Origin: Microbacterium sp. SZ1
Lineage (GTDB): Bacteria > Actinomycetota > Actinomycetes > Actinomycetales > Microbacteriaceae
Assembly: GCF_002362255.1 (NCBI RefSeq)
Contig: NZ_LPVV01000040.1
Coordinates: 306,831-370,830 of the forward strand
Direction: 5' to 3'
Length of the DNA stretch: 64,000 nucleotides
The notes beneath the pieces were generated by a model that saw nothing but the letters and a program-made list of their open reading frames with translations, did no database searches and had not been told where the DNA came from. Positions 40,849 to 51,051 of the stretch are shown piece by piece (within the stretch, counting starts at the first letter, position 1; each line of letters opens with the position of its first letter). The position numbers and the translations under genes are program-made.

Positions 40849-41166
40849 ATGGCCGCACGCGGGTCCAGGAATGCACAGCGCGCACGCACCGAGGCGGAGC
40901 GCGCTCGTCTGCACAACGCGCGACGCGACTGGCACGAGCGTCAGATCGCTCGACGGGCGCGTGACAACGTGATCGCCGTCACCGTCGGCCTGGTCATCGT
41001 GGGCGGAGCCGTGGTGAGCCAGGTCGTGCATGCCCAGGTGACCGCGCCGGAGCCGACCCCGACCCCCAGCCCCACTGTCGAGCCGAGCGTGGATCCCGGC
41101 GAGCAGATCCTGCCGAGCGAGACCCCCGCGCCCGACCCGGTTCCCTCGGAGACCCCGGGCGGGTGA
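40849..41166 (+). CDS. Small single-pass membrane protein, Pro/Thr-rich tail
   Basis: A 105-aa protein with an Arg-rich N-terminal cytoplasmic part (residues 1-40), one membrane segment (about 41-61, VIAVTVGLVIVGGAVVSQVV), and an extracytoplasmic tail rich in Pro, Thr, Ser and Glu with repeated PTP and ETP. GGAGAGGGAG precedes the ATG. It lies 92 bp ahead of the DUF349 gene in the same direction. I do not recognise a family. Confidence 0.75.
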   Translation: MAARGSRNAQRARTEAERARLHNARRDWHERQIARRARDNVIAVTVGLVIVGGAVVSQVVHAQVTAPEPTPTPSPTVEPSVDPGEQILPSETPAPDPVPSETPGG

Positions 41167-41202
41167 ATCCGGTCTCGCCGCACGCGCGGACGCCGCGCGT
41201 AC

Positions 41203-41208
41203 TAGGCT
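41203..41208 (+). promoter_or_regulatory. Possible -10 (TAGGCT) of the DUF349 gene
   Basis: TACTAGGCTGAGG lies 50 bp upstream of the DUF349 start in the gap after the previous gene. This would give a leader of about 44 nt with a good ribosome binding site. No -35 is evident. Confidence 0.35.
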
Positions 41209-41258
41209 GAGGCTCGTCCTTTCCGCCTCCCGCGGTACGACCGCGCAAGGAGAAACAC

Positions 41259-42614
41259 GTGTCTGCCAACGAGCCCGCGAAGCCGACTCCCCCCGTTCCC
41301 GCTCCCCCGGCGAAGCCCATGCCGCGGAAGCTGCCGACGCCGGCTGCCGCCGCCCCGATCACCGCCGCGATTCCGACGCCGTCGACCGACGCCGCCGACT
41401 GGGGTCGGGTCGCCGAAGACGGCACGGTGGAGGTCCGCGAAGGCGAGACCTGGCGCGTCGTCGGGCAGTACCCCGACGGCACACCGGATGAGGCTCTCGC
41501 CTACTTCGTCCGCAAGTACGACGACATCGCGTTCAAGGTCGTCGCGCTGGAGCAGCGCCACCAGGCCGGTGGCGCTGCAGCCGCCGACCTCGTCAAGCAG
41601 GCGAACCACCTCATCGAGGAGGCGACGGATGCCGCGGCCGTCGGCGACCTCGCGGGTTTGCGAGACCGGCTCACCGCACTGACATCCTCCCTGTCGGAGG
41701 CGACGGCGCAGGAGGCCCAGCAGGCGAAGGAGCTCGTCGAGAAGGCCGTCGCCGAGCGCACCGCCCTCGTGGAGCGCGCAGAGGCCATCGCCGCCCGCGA
41801 CCTCTCCAAGGTGCAGTGGAAGCAGGTCACCGCCGAGCTCAACGAGCTGTTCGAGACGTGGCAGGCCCAGCAGCAGTCCGGTCCCCGCCTGTCGAAGGGC
41901 ATCTCCCAGCAGCTCTGGAAGCGATTCCGCGACGCCCGATCGACCGTCGACAAGGCGCGCCGTGCGTTCTACTCGGAGCTCGACGACGCGCACAAGACAG
42001 CCCGCGATGCGAAGACCCGTCTGGTCGAGCGCGCTGAGGCCCTGGCGCCGCGGGGCGTCGACGGCATCCCGGCGTACCGCACCCTCCTCGACGAGTGGAA
42101 GAACGCGGGCCGAGCCGGACGCAAGGCCGACGATGCACTCTGGGCACGATTCAAGGCGGCCGGCGACGCGCTGTACGCCGCTCGCGCCGAGCAGGCGGCG
42201 GCTGAGGAGGCCGACTCCGCGCCGAAGATCGAAGCCCGACAGGCGCTCCTCGAAGAAGCCAAGGCCGTCGCGGACGAGCGCGACATCAAGCGTGCCCGCG
42301 CGCTTCTCACCCGCATCCAGCGCCAGTGGGACGAGGTCGGCCGCATCTTCCCGCGAGACAAGGAGCGCGCGCTCGACGACCGCCTGCGTGTGATCGAGCA
42401 GGCGCTCAAGGCGCGCGAGGACGTCGACTGGAAGAAGAACAACCCGGAGACGAAGGCGCGCGCGAACGACATGAGCTCGCAGCTGCTCGACGCGATCGAG
42501 AAGCTCGAGTCCGAGCTCGCCGCCGCCGAGAAGTCCGGCGACAAGAAGGCCGTCGACGCGGCGTCCGAGGCTCTCGAAGCACGTCGCGCCTGGCTCAACG
42601 CCCTCGGCGGCTGA
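41259..42614 (+). CDS. DUF349 domain-containing coiled-coil protein
   Basis: A 451-aa protein. A Pro/Ala-rich leader (residues 1-45) is followed by a short beta domain (WGRVAEDGTVEVREGETWRVVG at 49-70) and then almost entirely charged alpha helix. Repeated DUF349 units are visible, each with an LWxRFxxAxxxxxxAR core (for example LWKRFRDARSTVDKARR and LWARFKAAGDALYAAR). DUF349 proteins are conserved in actinobacteria; the function is not established. The GTG start has AAGGAG 7 nt upstream. Confidence 0.88.
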   Translation: MSANEPAKPTPPVPAPPAKPMPRKLPTPAAAAPITAAIPTPSTDAADWGRVAEDGTVEVREGETWRVVGQYPDGTPDEALAYFVRKYDDIAFKVVALEQRHQAGGAAAADLVKQANHLIEEATDAAAVGDLAGLRDRLTALTSSLSEATAQEAQQAKELVEKAVAERTALVERAEAIAARDLSKVQWKQVTAELNELFETWQAQQQSGPRLSKGISQQLWKRFRDARSTVDKARRAFYSELDDAHKTARDAKTRLVERAEALAPRGVDGIPAYRTLLDEWKNAGRAGRKADDALWARFKAAGDALYAARAEQAAAEEADSAPKIEARQALLEEAKAVADERDIKRARALLTRIQRQWDEVGRIFPRDKERALDDRLRVIEQALKAREDVDWKKNNPETKARANDMSSQLLDAIEKLESELAAAEKSGDKKAVDAASEALEARRAWLNALGG

Positions 42615-42675
42615 TCTCTCCACAGATCCGACCGCACGCACGGATGGGCGGGATGCGCTGCGCCACACTGGCGTG

Positions 42676-43227
42676 ATGCATCCCGCTCTCCTGTATCTGC
42701 CGGGAGGCCGTCTCACCCTCCCCGAGCTGTCGGCCGCCCGACTCGACGGTCACGTCATCGAGCTCGGCGAAGGGTACGTGCCGGCAGACCTCGTTGAGTC
42801 GCCGCCGGCACGGGCCGCCGCCATCGCCGAGATCGTTCCCGCGAACACCGCCGCCTGCGGTCCGTCCGCTGCCTGGGTGCACGGAGCGGGCGACCAGCCA
42901 CCTGCGCGCCACCACGTGCGACGCGCTGTCCCTCACCGACTGCGCGTCGTTCTGCCGCCGCGGGTCGTTCTGCACGACACAGCGCTTCCGGATGATGACG
43001 TCGTGACGCTCGGCGGCATCCTCGTCATGACTCCGGTTCGCACCATGGTCGACCTGGCGCTCGGCTTGCACAGGGACCCGACGCGACGCCCGTGGATCGA
43101 TCTGCTCGCCGACGCGGATCCTGACCTGCTCGACGACGCCGCATCAGCGATCGACGACATGCACCGAATGCCCGGCGCCCGGGTGGCGCGGGCCGCGCTG
43201 GAGCGCGCGATTCTCAGGACGAGGTGA
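42676..43227 (+). CDS. AbiEi-like antitoxin-family protein, orphan
   Basis: A 183-aa protein with weak resemblance to the AbiEi / type IV antitoxin superfamily, seen in [34 protein letters not shown] and [14 protein letters not shown]. The usual N-terminal winged helix seems shortened. No AbiEii nucleotidyltransferase toxin is adjacent, so it is an orphan. CACACT ends 6 nt before the ATG, and no ribosome binding site is seen; a GTG one codon upstream is equally possible. Its last 14 bp overlap the end of relA on the other strand. The family call is uncertain. Confidence 0.6.
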   Translation: MHPALLYLPGGRLTLPELSAARLDGHVIELGEGYVPADLVESPPARAAAIAEIVPANTAACGPSAAWVHGAGDQPPARHHVRRAVPHRLRVVLPPRVVLHDTALPDDDVVTLGGILVMTPVRTMVDLALGLHRDPTRRPWIDLLADADPDLLDDAASAIDDMHRMPGARVARAALERAILRTR

Positions 43228-45463
43228 CGCGGTACACGTCGTACACCGCGTCGATGCGCCGCACCGCGTTCAGAACGCGATCGAGGTGCACCGCGTCGCC
43301 CATCTCGAACACGAAGCGGCTGAGAGCCAGACGCTCGTCGGTCGTGCTGACGGTGGCCGAGAGGATGTTCACGTGGTGCTCGCTGAGGACGCGTGTGACG
43401 TCGGAGAGGAGCCCTGAGCGGTCGAGCGCCTCGACCTGGATCTGCACGCGGAACACGCTCTTGGTCGTGGGGGCCCACGAGACGTCGACGAACCGGTCCT
43501 CTTCGCTCGACAGCGCCTTCACGTTGACGCAGTCGGCGCGGTGCACCGAGACGCCGCTGCCGCGCGTGACGAACCCGACGATGTCGTCGCCGGGCACCGG
43601 CGTGCAGCACTTGGCGAGCTTCACGAGGATGTCGGCGGCGCCGCGGACCAGCACACCGGAATCGCCCGCACGCGGCTCGCGCGAGGGCATCGTGCCCGGC
43701 AGATCGATCGGCCCGGTCGCCGGGTCGTCGGTCGCGACGAGGGCGGTGACCTTCTCGAGCACCGACTGCGTGGAGACGTGCCCCTCGCCGACGGCGGCGT
43801 AGAGCCCCGAGACGTCTTCATAGTGCAGCTGGTGCGCGACCTCGGCGAACGAGTCCTGGTTCATGAGCCGCTGGAGCGGCAGGTTCTGTCGACGCATCGC
43901 CCGGGCGATGGCCTCCTTGCCCTGCTCGATCGCCTCTTCGCGGCGCTCCTTGGTGAACCAGCCGCGGATCTTGTTCCGGGCGCGAGTGCTCTTGACGAAA
44001 CCGAGCCAGTCCTGGCTGGGGCCCGCATCGGGGTTCTTCGACGTGAAGACCTCGACCACGTCGCCGCTCTTGAGCTCAGACTCGAGCGGCACCAGGCGTC
44101 CGTTGACCTTCGACCCCATCGTGCGGTGGCCGATCTCGGTGTGGACGGCGTACGCGAAGTCGACCGGGGTCGCACCCGCCGGCAGGCCGATGACGCGGCC
44201 CTTCGGGGTGAAGACGTAGACCTCCTTCGCGCCGATCTCAAAGCGCAGCGAGTCGAGGAACTCCCCCGGGTCGGCGGTCTCGGCCTGCCAGTCGGAGATG
44301 TGCGCAAGCCACGCCATGTCGCGGTCGGCCGCGCGGACCTCGGCCTTGCCGCCGTTCATCCGCTCCTTGTACATCCAGTGCGCCGCGACACCGTACTCCG
44401 CCTGCTGGTGCATCTCGTGCGTGCGGATCTGGATCTCGACCGTGCGGCCGGACGGTCCGATCACAGTCGTGTGCAGCGACTGGTACAGGTTGAATTTCGG
44501 TGTAGCGATGTAGTCCTTGAACCGCCCGGGCAGGGGCGTCCACCGTGCGTGAATGGCCCCGAGCACCGCGTAGCAGTCACGGACGGACGAGACGAGCACG
44601 CGGATGCCGATGAGATCGTAGATGTCGTCGAACTCGCGGCCGCGCACCACCATCTTCTGGTACACGGAGTAGAGCTGCTTCGGACGCCCGACCACCTTGC
44701 CGCGGATGCGCAGGTCGCGCAGGTCCTCGTCGATCTCCTCGACGACCTGGCCGAGGTACTTCTCGCGCTGAGGGGTGCGCTGGGCGATGAGGTTGTGGAT
44801 CTCGTTGTAGATCTTCGGATGCAGCACCGCGAAGGACAGATCCTCGAGCTCGGACTTGATGGCCTGGATGCCGAGTCGATTCGCCAGCGGAGCGTAGATC
44901 TCGAGCGTCTCCTTGGCCTTCTTCGCGGCCTTCTCCGGCGGCACGAAGCCCCACGTGCGGGCGTTGTGCAGACGGTCGGCGAGCTTGATCAGGAGGACCC
45001 TGATGTCCTTCGACATCGCGACGATCATCTTGCGGACCGTCTCGGCCTGTGCGCTCTCGCCGTACTTGACCTTGTCGAGCTTCGTGACCCCGTCAACGAG
45101 CATCGCGACCTCGTCGCCGAACTCGGCGGTGAGGTCGGTCAGCGCGTAGCCGGTGTCCTCGACCGTGTCGTGCAGCAGGGCAGCGGCGATCGCTCGCGGT
45201 CCGAGCCCCATCTCGCCGAGGATCTGCGCGACGGCGAGCGGGTGCGTGATGTACGGCTCGCCGCTCTGCCGCTTCTGGCCCTCGTGCTTCTCCTTGGCGA
45301 CCGCGTAGGCCCGCTCGATGACCGCGAGGTCGCCCTTGGGGTGATTCGCCCTGACGGTGCGGATCAGGTTGTCGAGGTCGTTGACCCGGGGCGCGCGGGA
45401 GAAGATGCGGGGAACCAGTCGCCTCAGGCTCGATCCCTGCGACGTCGTCTGCGGTTCCGCCAT
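43214..45463 (-). CDS. relA: Bifunctional (p)ppGpp synthetase/hydrolase Rel
   Basis: Makes and degrades the alarmone (p)ppGpp. The 749-aa protein has the full Rel layout. The HD hydrolase domain contains [11 protein letters not shown]. The synthetase domain contains [15 protein letters not shown] is the motif of bifunctional Rel enzymes. A TGS domain ([17 protein letters not shown]), a helical/zinc-finger region ([13 protein letters not shown]) and a C-terminal ACT domain follow. GGGGAGG precedes the ATG. TAAGCT at 45487-45492 may be its own -10. Confidence 0.98.
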   Translation of the reverse strand: MAEPQTTSQGSSLRRLVPRIFSRAPRVNDLDNLIRTVRANHPKGDLAVIERAYAVAKEKHEGQKRQSGEPYITHPLAVAQILGEMGLGPRAIAAALLHDTVEDTGYALTDLTAEFGDEVAMLVDGVTKLDKVKYGESAQAETVRKMIVAMSKDIRVLLIKLADRLHNARTWGFVPPEKAAKKAKETLEIYAPLANRLGIQAIKSELEDLSFAVLHPKIYNEIHNLIAQRTPQREKYLGQVVEEIDEDLRDLRIRGKVVGRPKQLYSVYQKMVVRGREFDDIYDLIGIRVLVSSVRDCYAVLGAIHARWTPLPGRFKDYIATPKFNLYQSLHTTVIGPSGRTVEIQIRTHEMHQQAEYGVAAHWMYKERMNGGKAEVRAADRDMAWLAHISDWQAETADPGEFLDSLRFEIGAKEVYVFTPKGRVIGLPAGATPVDFAYAVHTEIGHRTMGSKVNGRLVPLESELKSGDVVEVFTSKNPDAGPSQDWLGFVKSTRARNKIRGWFTKERREEAIEQGKEAIARAMRRQNLPLQRLMNQDSFAEVAHQLHYEDVSGLYAAVGEGHVSTQSVLEKVTALVATDDPATGPIDLPGTMPSREPRAGDSGVLVRGAADILVKLAKCCTPVPGDDIVGFVTRGSGVSVHRADCVNVKALSSEEDRFVDVSWAPTTKSVFRVQIQVEALDRSGLLSDVTRVLSEHHVNILSATVSTTDERLALSRFVFEMGDAVHLDRVLNAVRRIDAVYDVYRVTSS

Positions 45464-45502
45464 CCGCTCACCTCCCCAATCAGAACAGCTTACGCGTGCT
45501 CA

Positions 45503-45519
45503 GCGGGGTGCGGCCCCGC
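45503..45519 (-). terminator. Hairpin between secF and relA
   Basis: GCGGGG/CCCCGC stem of 6 bp with a 5-nt loop, 12 bp after the secF stop. There is no U-tract. It may separate secDF from relA. Confidence 0.35.
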
Positions 45520-45531
45520 CGAGCGGGACGA

Positions 45532-46521
45532 TCAGACCTCGACGGCCGCGCGCTCGCGCGACTCGCGCACTCGGGCGTCGCGGGCCTTGATCTGCGGCTC
45601 GTTCTCGCGGAACAGCGAGTACAGGGGCGCGGCGACGAAGAGCGTCGAATACGTCGCGACGAGGATGCCGACGAAGATCGACAGCGAGATGTCCGTGAGC
45701 GTCTCGGCGCCGAGCCAGAACGATCCGATGAAGAGGATCGCCCCCACGGGCAGAGCGGCCACGACGGAGGTGTTGATCGACCGCACGAGCGTCTGGTTGA
45801 CGGCGAGGTTGACCGATTCGCCGAAGAGGCGAGCGGACTTCTCCCCGTCCTCGGTGGTGTTCTCGCGGATCTTGTCGAAGACGACCGTGGTGTCGTACAG
45901 GGAGTACGCGAGGATCGTCAGGAAGCCGATCACGGCGGCCGGCGAGATCTCGAAGCCGGCCAGCGCGTAGACGCCGACCGTGATGACGAGCACGTCGAGC
46001 AGGCCGAGGATGGCGGCCGCTGACATCTTCCACGTGCGGAAGTAGATCGCCAGGATGAGGAAGGTCAGCGCGAGGAAGATCGCGAGGCCCCACAGCGACT
46101 GCTTGGTGACGTTCTCGCCCCAGGCAGGGCCGATGAAGGACGAGGTGACCGCGTCGCCGTCGACCTTGTACGCGTCGGCCAGGGCCGCGGAGACCTGCTG
46201 GGTCTCGGCCGCGCTCATCTGGTCGGTCTGGACGCGGATGTCCGAGCCGTTGACGACGACGACCTTGGTGGCCGCCTCGGGAACGACGGACTGCACGGCA
46301 TCCGTCGCGGTCTGCTGGTCGGTCGTGTCCGGCGCCTGCACCGTGAACTGCGATCCGCCGGTGAACTCGATCGAGAACTGGATCGGACGGATCAGCGGGA
46401 CGAGGGCCGAGCCCACGACGAGGGCGATCGCGATGATGAACCACAGGCGACGCTTGCCGACGAAGGGGAAGGAGGTCTTGCCCGTGTAGAGGTTGTTTCC
46501 GAACTCGTTCATGGAAGCCAT
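45532..46521 (-). CDS. secF: Protein translocase subunit SecF
   Basis: Works with SecD to drive late steps of Sec export using the proton gradient. The 329-aa protein has six membrane segments with a large loop after the first (about residues 55-145). Conserved FTGGSQFTV, ALTFLILAIYF and AYSLYDTTVVFDKIREN are visible. Starts exist at GTG 46524 and ATG 46521; the ATG is preferred because the GGGGGA lies 6 nt from it. It overlaps the secD stop by one base (TGATG). Confidence 0.96.
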   Translation of the reverse strand: MASMNEFGNNLYTGKTSFPFVGKRRLWFIIAIALVVGSALVPLIRPIQFSIEFTGGSQFTVQAPDTTDQQTATDAVQSVVPEAATKVVVVNGSDIRVQTDQMSAAETQQVSAALADAYKVDGDAVTSSFIGPAWGENVTKQSLWGLAIFLALTFLILAIYFRTWKMSAAAILGLLDVLVITVGVYALAGFEISPAAVIGFLTILAYSLYDTTVVFDKIRENTTEDGEKSARLFGESVNLAVNQTLVRSINTSVVAALPVGAILFIGSFWLGAETLTDISLSIFVGILVATYSTLFVAAPLYSLFRENEPQIKARDARVRESRERAAVEV

Positions 46522-48251
46522 CACGCGTCCCCCTCACTTCCGGTGCTGGTGCGTTTGTCACCGGCGAGTGCTTCGGCGCGCTTGCGCTCTGCGATCGTCT
46601 GACGGCGGTCGGCCTCTCCGCGCGAGCGGGCGTTCCTGGCGTTGCGCCCGGTCGACGTCGCCGCGACCTCGCGGAACTGCGAACGGCTGCGGTACACCGC
46701 GCCGAGGGATTCGGGGTCGAGTCCGGACAGCTTGTGGCCGCCGCCGAAGAACTTCGTGCGCGCCAGGATCTGCATGACCGGATGCGTGAAGATGACGAAG
46801 ATCAGCACGTCGATGACGGTCGTGAGTCCGAGCGTGAAGGCGAATCCCTTCACCGTGGCGTCGGCGAGGATGTAGAGCACCACGGCCGCGAGGACGTTGA
46901 TCGACTTCGAGATGTAGATCGTGCGCTTCGCTCGACCCCACCCGTCTTCGACGGCCGCGGTGATCGACTTGCCGTCGCGCAGCTCATCTCGAATGCGCTC
47001 GAAGTAGACGATGAACGAGTCGGCCGTGAAACCGATCGACACGATAAGACCGGCGACACCGGCGAGCGAGAGCCGGAATCCGAGTCGCCAGGCCAGGATG
47101 CAGATGACGATGTACGTCAGGACGGCCATCACCGCGATCGACGCGATGATCACCGTGCCGAGAGCGCGATACGAGAACAGCGAGTAGAGCGCGACGAGAG
47201 CGAGACCGATGAGTCCGGCGATCAGACCGATCTGCAGCTGCTGCGTGCCGAGCGTCGCCGACACCGTGTCGGAGCTCTGCACCTCGAAGCTGAGCGGCAG
47301 CGCTCCGAACTTGAGCTGATCGGCGAGCGTGGTGGCGGTCTCCTGCGTGAAGCTTCCTGAGATGCTCGGACGACCGTCGAGGATCTGACCGTTCATGACC
47401 GGCGCGCTGATGACGGAGCCGTCGAGCACGAACGCGAACTGGTCGCGCGGCGAGAGGTTGGCGATGCGGTTCTGGTTGAGACGCGTGCTCACCTTGCCGA
47501 ACGCGTCGGTCCCGTCGGCGTTCATCGTGAGCTGCACGATCCACGCACCGGAGCGCGGGTCGCGGCCCGCCGTGGCGTCTGTGATCGCGGTGCCGGTCAG
47601 CTCGGTCGGGCCGAGGATGTACTTCGCCTGACCCGTCGGATCGCATGCGATGAGCGGCTGATCGGCAGGCTCGCGGGACGGGTCGTTGTCGGGGTTGGAG
47701 CAGTCGTAGGCCTGGAACTCCGCGGCCAGCTTCTCGCTCACCCAAGACAGGTCGCTCGGGTCCGTGGGCTCGGCCGTCGGGGTGTCGCTCAGCGAGTCAT
47801 CGGGCGTCGGGTACGGCGTCTCGGCACCGTCTTCGCCGATGAAGGTGTTCGTGCCCGCGGTCGTCGCGAGGACGGGCCGGAACTGCAGCTGAGCACTGGA
47901 CTGGATCCGCTCGCGTGTCTGGTCGTCGGCCGCGCCGGGGATCTGCACCACGATGTTGCGGCCGCCCTCGGTGGTGATGTCAGCCTCGGCGACGCCGGAG
48001 GCATCGACACGCTGGCGGATGATCGCCGCGGCCTGGTCGAGCTGCTCCGATGACGGGTCAGCACCGTCCTCGGTCTCGGCACTCAGGATGATCTGGGTTC
48101 CGCCCTGGAGGTCGAGCGCGAGCTCAGGGGCCCACGAGCTCTTCTGGAAGCCGTAGACGCCGATCGCGTTGATGCCGAACAGGACGCCCGTCACCAGGAG
48201 CAGTCCGAGGAGGACGCGCCAGGCGTGACGGACCGGGGAGGAAGTGGCCAC
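46521..48251 (-). CDS. secD: Protein translocase subunit SecD
   Basis: The 576-aa protein has an N-terminal membrane segment, and LALDLQGGTQIIL of the P1 domain. The extracytoplasmic domain is interrupted by a Pro/Asp/Glu-rich low-complexity insert (around residues 135-170). Five C-terminal membrane segments follow, with GLIVSIGFTADSFIVYFERIRDEL. A cytoplasmic basic tail of about 80 residues ends the protein. It is part of yajC-secD-secF. Confidence 0.96.
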   Translation of the reverse strand: MATSSPVRHAWRVLLGLLLVTGVLFGINAIGVYGFQKSSWAPELALDLQGGTQIILSAETEDGADPSSEQLDQAAAIIRQRVDASGVAEADITTEGGRNIVVQIPGAADDQTRERIQSSAQLQFRPVLATTAGTNTFIGEDGAETPYPTPDDSLSDTPTAEPTDPSDLSWVSEKLAAEFQAYDCSNPDNDPSREPADQPLIACDPTGQAKYILGPTELTGTAITDATAGRDPRSGAWIVQLTMNADGTDAFGKVSTRLNQNRIANLSPRDQFAFVLDGSVISAPVMNGQILDGRPSISGSFTQETATTLADQLKFGALPLSFEVQSSDTVSATLGTQQLQIGLIAGLIGLALVALYSLFSYRALGTVIIASIAVMAVLTYIVICILAWRLGFRLSLAGVAGLIVSIGFTADSFIVYFERIRDELRDGKSITAAVEDGWGRAKRTIYISKSINVLAAVVLYILADATVKGFAFTLGLTTVIDVLIFVIFTHPVMQILARTKFFGGGHKLSGLDPESLGAVYRSRSQFREVAATSTGRNARNARSRGEADRRQTIAERKRAEALAGDKRTSTGSEGDA

Positions 48252-48301
48252 GTGTGATCAGCTTTCTGAGATGCCGGAGTGCCGAGTACTGCGAGCGGAT
48301 G

Positions 48302-48718
48302 TTACTTGTCGTCGCCGTCCCGCTCGAGACGACGGCGCGTCTCCTCGGGGGTCTCGACGACGGGGGCGTCCTCGACGACCGGGGTCTCCTCGACCACGAC
48401 GGGCGCCTCGTCGGCCACGACCTCGACGCCGTCGGTCAGATCCTTCGGCTCGACGATGCGGAGGATGGCCTGGCTGTGCACCTCGATGACCGTGCCGGGT
48501 GCGATCTCGACGAGGGCGGGCGAGTCGAGGTCGTCGTGGTCGTAGGCCACGATGGTGCCGTAGATGCCGCCCTGGAGGAGCACCTTCACGCCGGGGACCG
48601 TCTTGGCCGCCTTCTCCTCCTGCTCCGCCTTCATCTGCTTCTGACGGCGACGTCCGTTCACGAACATGAAGACGACGAGGACGGCGAGGAGGCCGAAGAG
48701 GAGGATTTCCATGGGCAT
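48302..48718 (-). CDS. yajC: Preprotein translocase subunit YajC
   Basis: Accessory Sec component: one membrane segment (residues 4-20) then the YajC domain with GRRRQKQMKAEQEEKAAK, VPGVKVLLQGGIYGTIVA and an acidic Glu/Val/Pro-rich tail. The 138-aa form starts at ATG 48718, with AAAGG about 12 nt upstream; an ATG two codons later (48712) is the alternative. A perfect TATAAT at 48791-48796 lies upstream. Confidence 0.92.
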   Translation of the reverse strand: MPMEILLFGLLAVLVVFMFVNGRRRQKQMKAEQEEKAAKTVPGVKVLLQGGIYGTIVAYDHDDLDSPALVEIAPGTVIEVHSQAILRIVEPKDLTDGVEVVADEAPVVVEETPVVEDAPVVETPEETRRRLERDGDDK

Positions 48719-48790
48719 GAGGGCAAGCGCCTTTCTCAGGTGCACGCACCAGCCATGGGCGCACAGGTCTATCGGGGGAAGTCTTCAGCG

Positions 48791-48796
48791 ATTATA
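48791..48796 (-). promoter_or_regulatory. -10 element TATAAT upstream of yajC-secDF
   Basis: Consensus TATAAT whose internal TAA is the stop codon of ruvB. Transcription would begin about 65 nt upstream of yajC. No good -35 is visible at 16-18 bp. Confidence 0.55.
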
Positions 48797-49817
48797 GGTC
48801 ATCGAGGCGAAGCAGCCCGTCCGGGTGAGCCACTCCGAGGTGCGTGTACGCCTCCGGCATCGCCACGCGCCCACGGGGCGTGCGACCGAGGAAGCCTATC
48901 CGCACGAGATAGGGCTCCACGACGCTTTCGACGGTCTCGGCTTCTTCCCCGACGGCGACGGCGAGGGTACTGAGTCCGACCGGGCCTCCGCGGAAGCGCC
49001 GCACCAGAGTCTCGAGCACGGCACGGTCGAGACGGTCGAGCCCGATGGGGTCGACGTCGTACAGCTCCAGCGCGGCACGCACATCGGCGAGTGAGGCCGC
49101 GCCTCCCCCGTGCACGAGAGCGTAATCGCGCACGCGGCGCAGGAGCCTGTTCGCGATTCGAGGCGTACCGCGCGAGCGGCGTGCGATCTCGGCGAGCGAG
49201 TCGCCGGGCAGATCGACGCCGAGCACCAGTGCCGACCGTGCGATCACCTGTTCGAGCTCGGAGTCGTCGTAGAACTCCAGGTGCCCCGTGAAGCCGAAGC
49301 GGTCGCGCAGCGGGTTCGGCAGCAGCCCCGACCTCGTCGTCGCGCCGACGAGCGTGAACGGTGCGAGATCGAGGGGGATGCTCGTCGCTCCAGCGCCCTT
49401 GCCGACCATGATGTCGATCCGGAAGTCCTCCATCGCGAGGTACAGCATCTCCTCCGCAGAGCGAGCCATGCGGTGGATCTCGTCGATGAAGAGGACTTCG
49501 CCCGGAACGAGGCTCGACAGCAGCGCAGCGAGGTCGCCCGCGTGCTGGATCGCCGGGCCGCTGGAGAGACGCAGCGGCCTTTCGCTCTCGTGTGCCACGA
49601 TCATCGCGAGCGTCGTCTTGCCGAGGCCGGGAGGGCCGGCGAGGAGGATGTGATCGGGCGGGCGACTCTGGATGCGAGCTGCGTCGAGCAGGAGCTGCAG
49701 CTGTCCTCTGACCTTCTGCTGACCGACGAAGTCGCCGAGGCTGGTCGGTCGCAGCGCTCCCTCGATCGCGAGCTCGGTCTCGTCGACCGGCTCCGCTGCG
49801 TCCCTCCCGTCAGACAC
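48792..49817 (-). CDS. ruvB: Holliday junction ATPase RuvB
   Basis: AAA+ motor for branch migration of Holliday junctions. The 341-aa protein has [12 protein letters not shown], Walker [13 protein letters not shown], Walker [11 protein letters not shown], sensor [10 protein letters not shown] and the arginine-finger region [10 protein letters not shown], then the winged-helix domain. The GTG at 49817 is inside the ruvA end (8-bp overlap). Confidence 0.97.
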   Translation of the reverse strand: MSDGRDAAEPVDETELAIEGALRPTSLGDFVGQQKVRGQLQLLLDAARIQSRPPDHILLAGPPGLGKTTLAMIVAHESERPLRLSSGPAIQHAGDLAALLSSLVPGEVLFIDEIHRMARSAEEMLYLAMEDFRIDIMVGKGAGATSIPLDLAPFTLVGATTRSGLLPNPLRDRFGFTGHLEFYDDSELEQVIARSALVLGVDLPGDSLAEIARRSRGTPRIANRLLRRVRDYALVHGGGAASLADVRAALELYDVDPIGLDRLDRAVLETLVRRFRGGPVGLSTLAVAVGEEAETVESVVEPYLVRIGFLGRTPRGRVAMPEAYTHLGVAHPDGLLRLDDL

Positions 49818-50415
49818 GCGCCGGTCCCAACAGCGCGAGCGTGCGCCGCAGCAGCGGGGCGACGGCGGCGCGTTCGGCCTCCGACGCCTCCTCCGCCGTC
49901 TGCGCTGCCGCCTCGGCCGCCACCTTCTCCGACCACCCGAGCCCGACGAGCGCGGCGGTGACCTGGGCGACGACATCCGAACCCGTCCCAGCCGCGGGCT
50001 TCGACGCAGGACCGGTGGGGTGCACCTTGCCGGCGAGCTGCACGACGATGAGCTTGGCAGTCTTCGGACCGATGCCCGAGACGCGTCGGAACGGGGCGTC
50101 GTCCTCCGCCGTCACGGCCTCGGCGATCTGATCGACCGTCAGGTGCGAGAGCACGCCCAGGGCGGACTTCGGGCCGACGCCCGTGACGCTGATGAGCAGG
50201 CCGAAGATCTCGAGCTCGTCGCGCTCCGCGAACCCGTACAGGGACAGCGCGTCCTCGCGGACGATCAGGCTCGTGTGCAGCTGCAGTCGCTCCCCCACGG
50301 TCGCCGTGTGCGCGACATCGGCGGGCACCGCCACCGAGAAGCCGACGCCTCCGACGTCCACGACGACGTGATCGGACGACGTGTGCAGCACGGTTCCGTG
50401 CAGGGAGGAGATCAT
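49810..50415 (-). CDS. ruvA: Holliday junction binding protein RuvA
   Basis: Tetramer that holds the junction for RuvB. The 201-aa protein has the OB domain [20 protein letters not shown], tandem HhH motifs ([16 protein letters not shown] and [16 protein letters not shown]), and a C-terminal RuvB-binding domain. TAGGCT, which contains the ruvC stop, ends exactly 6 nt before the ATG. GGTGGG between them is a poor ribosome binding site. Confidence 0.97.
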   Translation of the reverse strand: MISSLHGTVLHTSSDHVVVDVGGVGFSVAVPADVAHTATVGERLQLHTSLIVREDALSLYGFAERDELEIFGLLISVTGVGPKSALGVLSHLTVDQIAEAVTAEDDAPFRRVSGIGPKTAKLIVVQLAGKVHPTGPASKPAAGTGSDVVAQVTAALVGLGWSEKVAAEAAAQTAEEASEAERAAVAPLLRRTLALLGPARV

Positions 50416-50421
50416 CCCACC

Positions 50422-50427
50422 AGCCTA
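50422..50427 (-). promoter_or_regulatory. Predicted leaderless -10 (TAGGCT) of ruvA
   Basis: TAGGCT ends 6 nt before the ruvA ATG. Its TAG is the ruvC stop codon. Confidence 0.5.
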
Positions 50428-51006
50428 GACGCGGGATCGTACGTATGTTCGAGCGACACGCTCGGCATCCGCCCAGGCCCGCTGGGCCGGCGTGAGCGCA
50501 TCGCGGCCGGGAGCGGACGCCGCGCCACGGCGCCATGCGTGACATAGCGCGATCGCGAGAGCATCGGCCGCATCGGCCGGTTGCGGAGGCGCGTCGAGAC
50601 GCAGGATGCGGGCGATCATGGCCTGGACCTGCTTCTTGTCGGCGGAGCCGTAGCCGGTCACTGCCGCCTTCACCTCACTCGGGGTATGGGTGGCCGCCGG
50701 AAGGCCGGCCTCGGCGGCGAGCAGCAACGCGACTCCGCTCGCCTGGGCCGTGCCCATCACCGTGTGGGTGTTCTGTTGCGCGAAGACGCGCTCGACCGCC
50801 ACCGCGTCCGGTCGATGCGCGGCGAGCACCTCGCGGATGCCGGAGGCGACCGCCGCCAGACGCTCCCCGATCGGCGCATCGGGCGACGAGCGGATGACCC
50901 CCACGTGCACGAGCGTCCCGCGGCGGGCACGATCGACGTCGACGACGCCGATTCCGCAGCGGGTGAGGCCCGGGTCGATGCCGAGGACGCGCAGCGAGGA
51001 GGTCAC
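50425..51006 (-). CDS. ruvC: Holliday junction endonuclease RuvC
   Basis: Resolvase of 193 aa. Acidic active site: Asp in [10 protein letters not shown], Glu in [12 protein letters not shown], and the C-terminal Asp pair around [15 protein letters not shown]. An in-frame stop 12 bp upstream fixes the GTG at 51006 as the only reasonable start. TAGCCT lies exactly 6 nt before it, and the GGGGGA touches the start codon too closely to act as a ribosome binding site, so the transcript is probably leaderless. Confidence 0.96.
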   Translation of the reverse strand: MTSSLRVLGIDPGLTRCGIGVVDVDRARRGTLVHVGVIRSSPDAPIGERLAAVASGIREVLAAHRPDAVAVERVFAQQNTHTVMGTAQASGVALLLAAEAGLPAATHTPSEVKAAVTGYGSADKKQVQAMIARILRLDAPPQPADAADALAIALCHAWRRGAASAPGRDALTPAQRAWADAERVARTYVRSRV

Positions 51007-51012
51007 TCCCCC

Positions 51013-51018
51013 AGGCTA
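51013..51018 (-). promoter_or_regulatory. Predicted leaderless -10 (TAGCCT) of ruvC
   Basis: TAGCCT followed by GGGGGA and the GTG start. The spacing places the start codon at +1. Confidence 0.55.
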
Positions 51019-51051
51019 TGCCGCTCCTCGTCGGACCCGGCTCCGGCGCGC

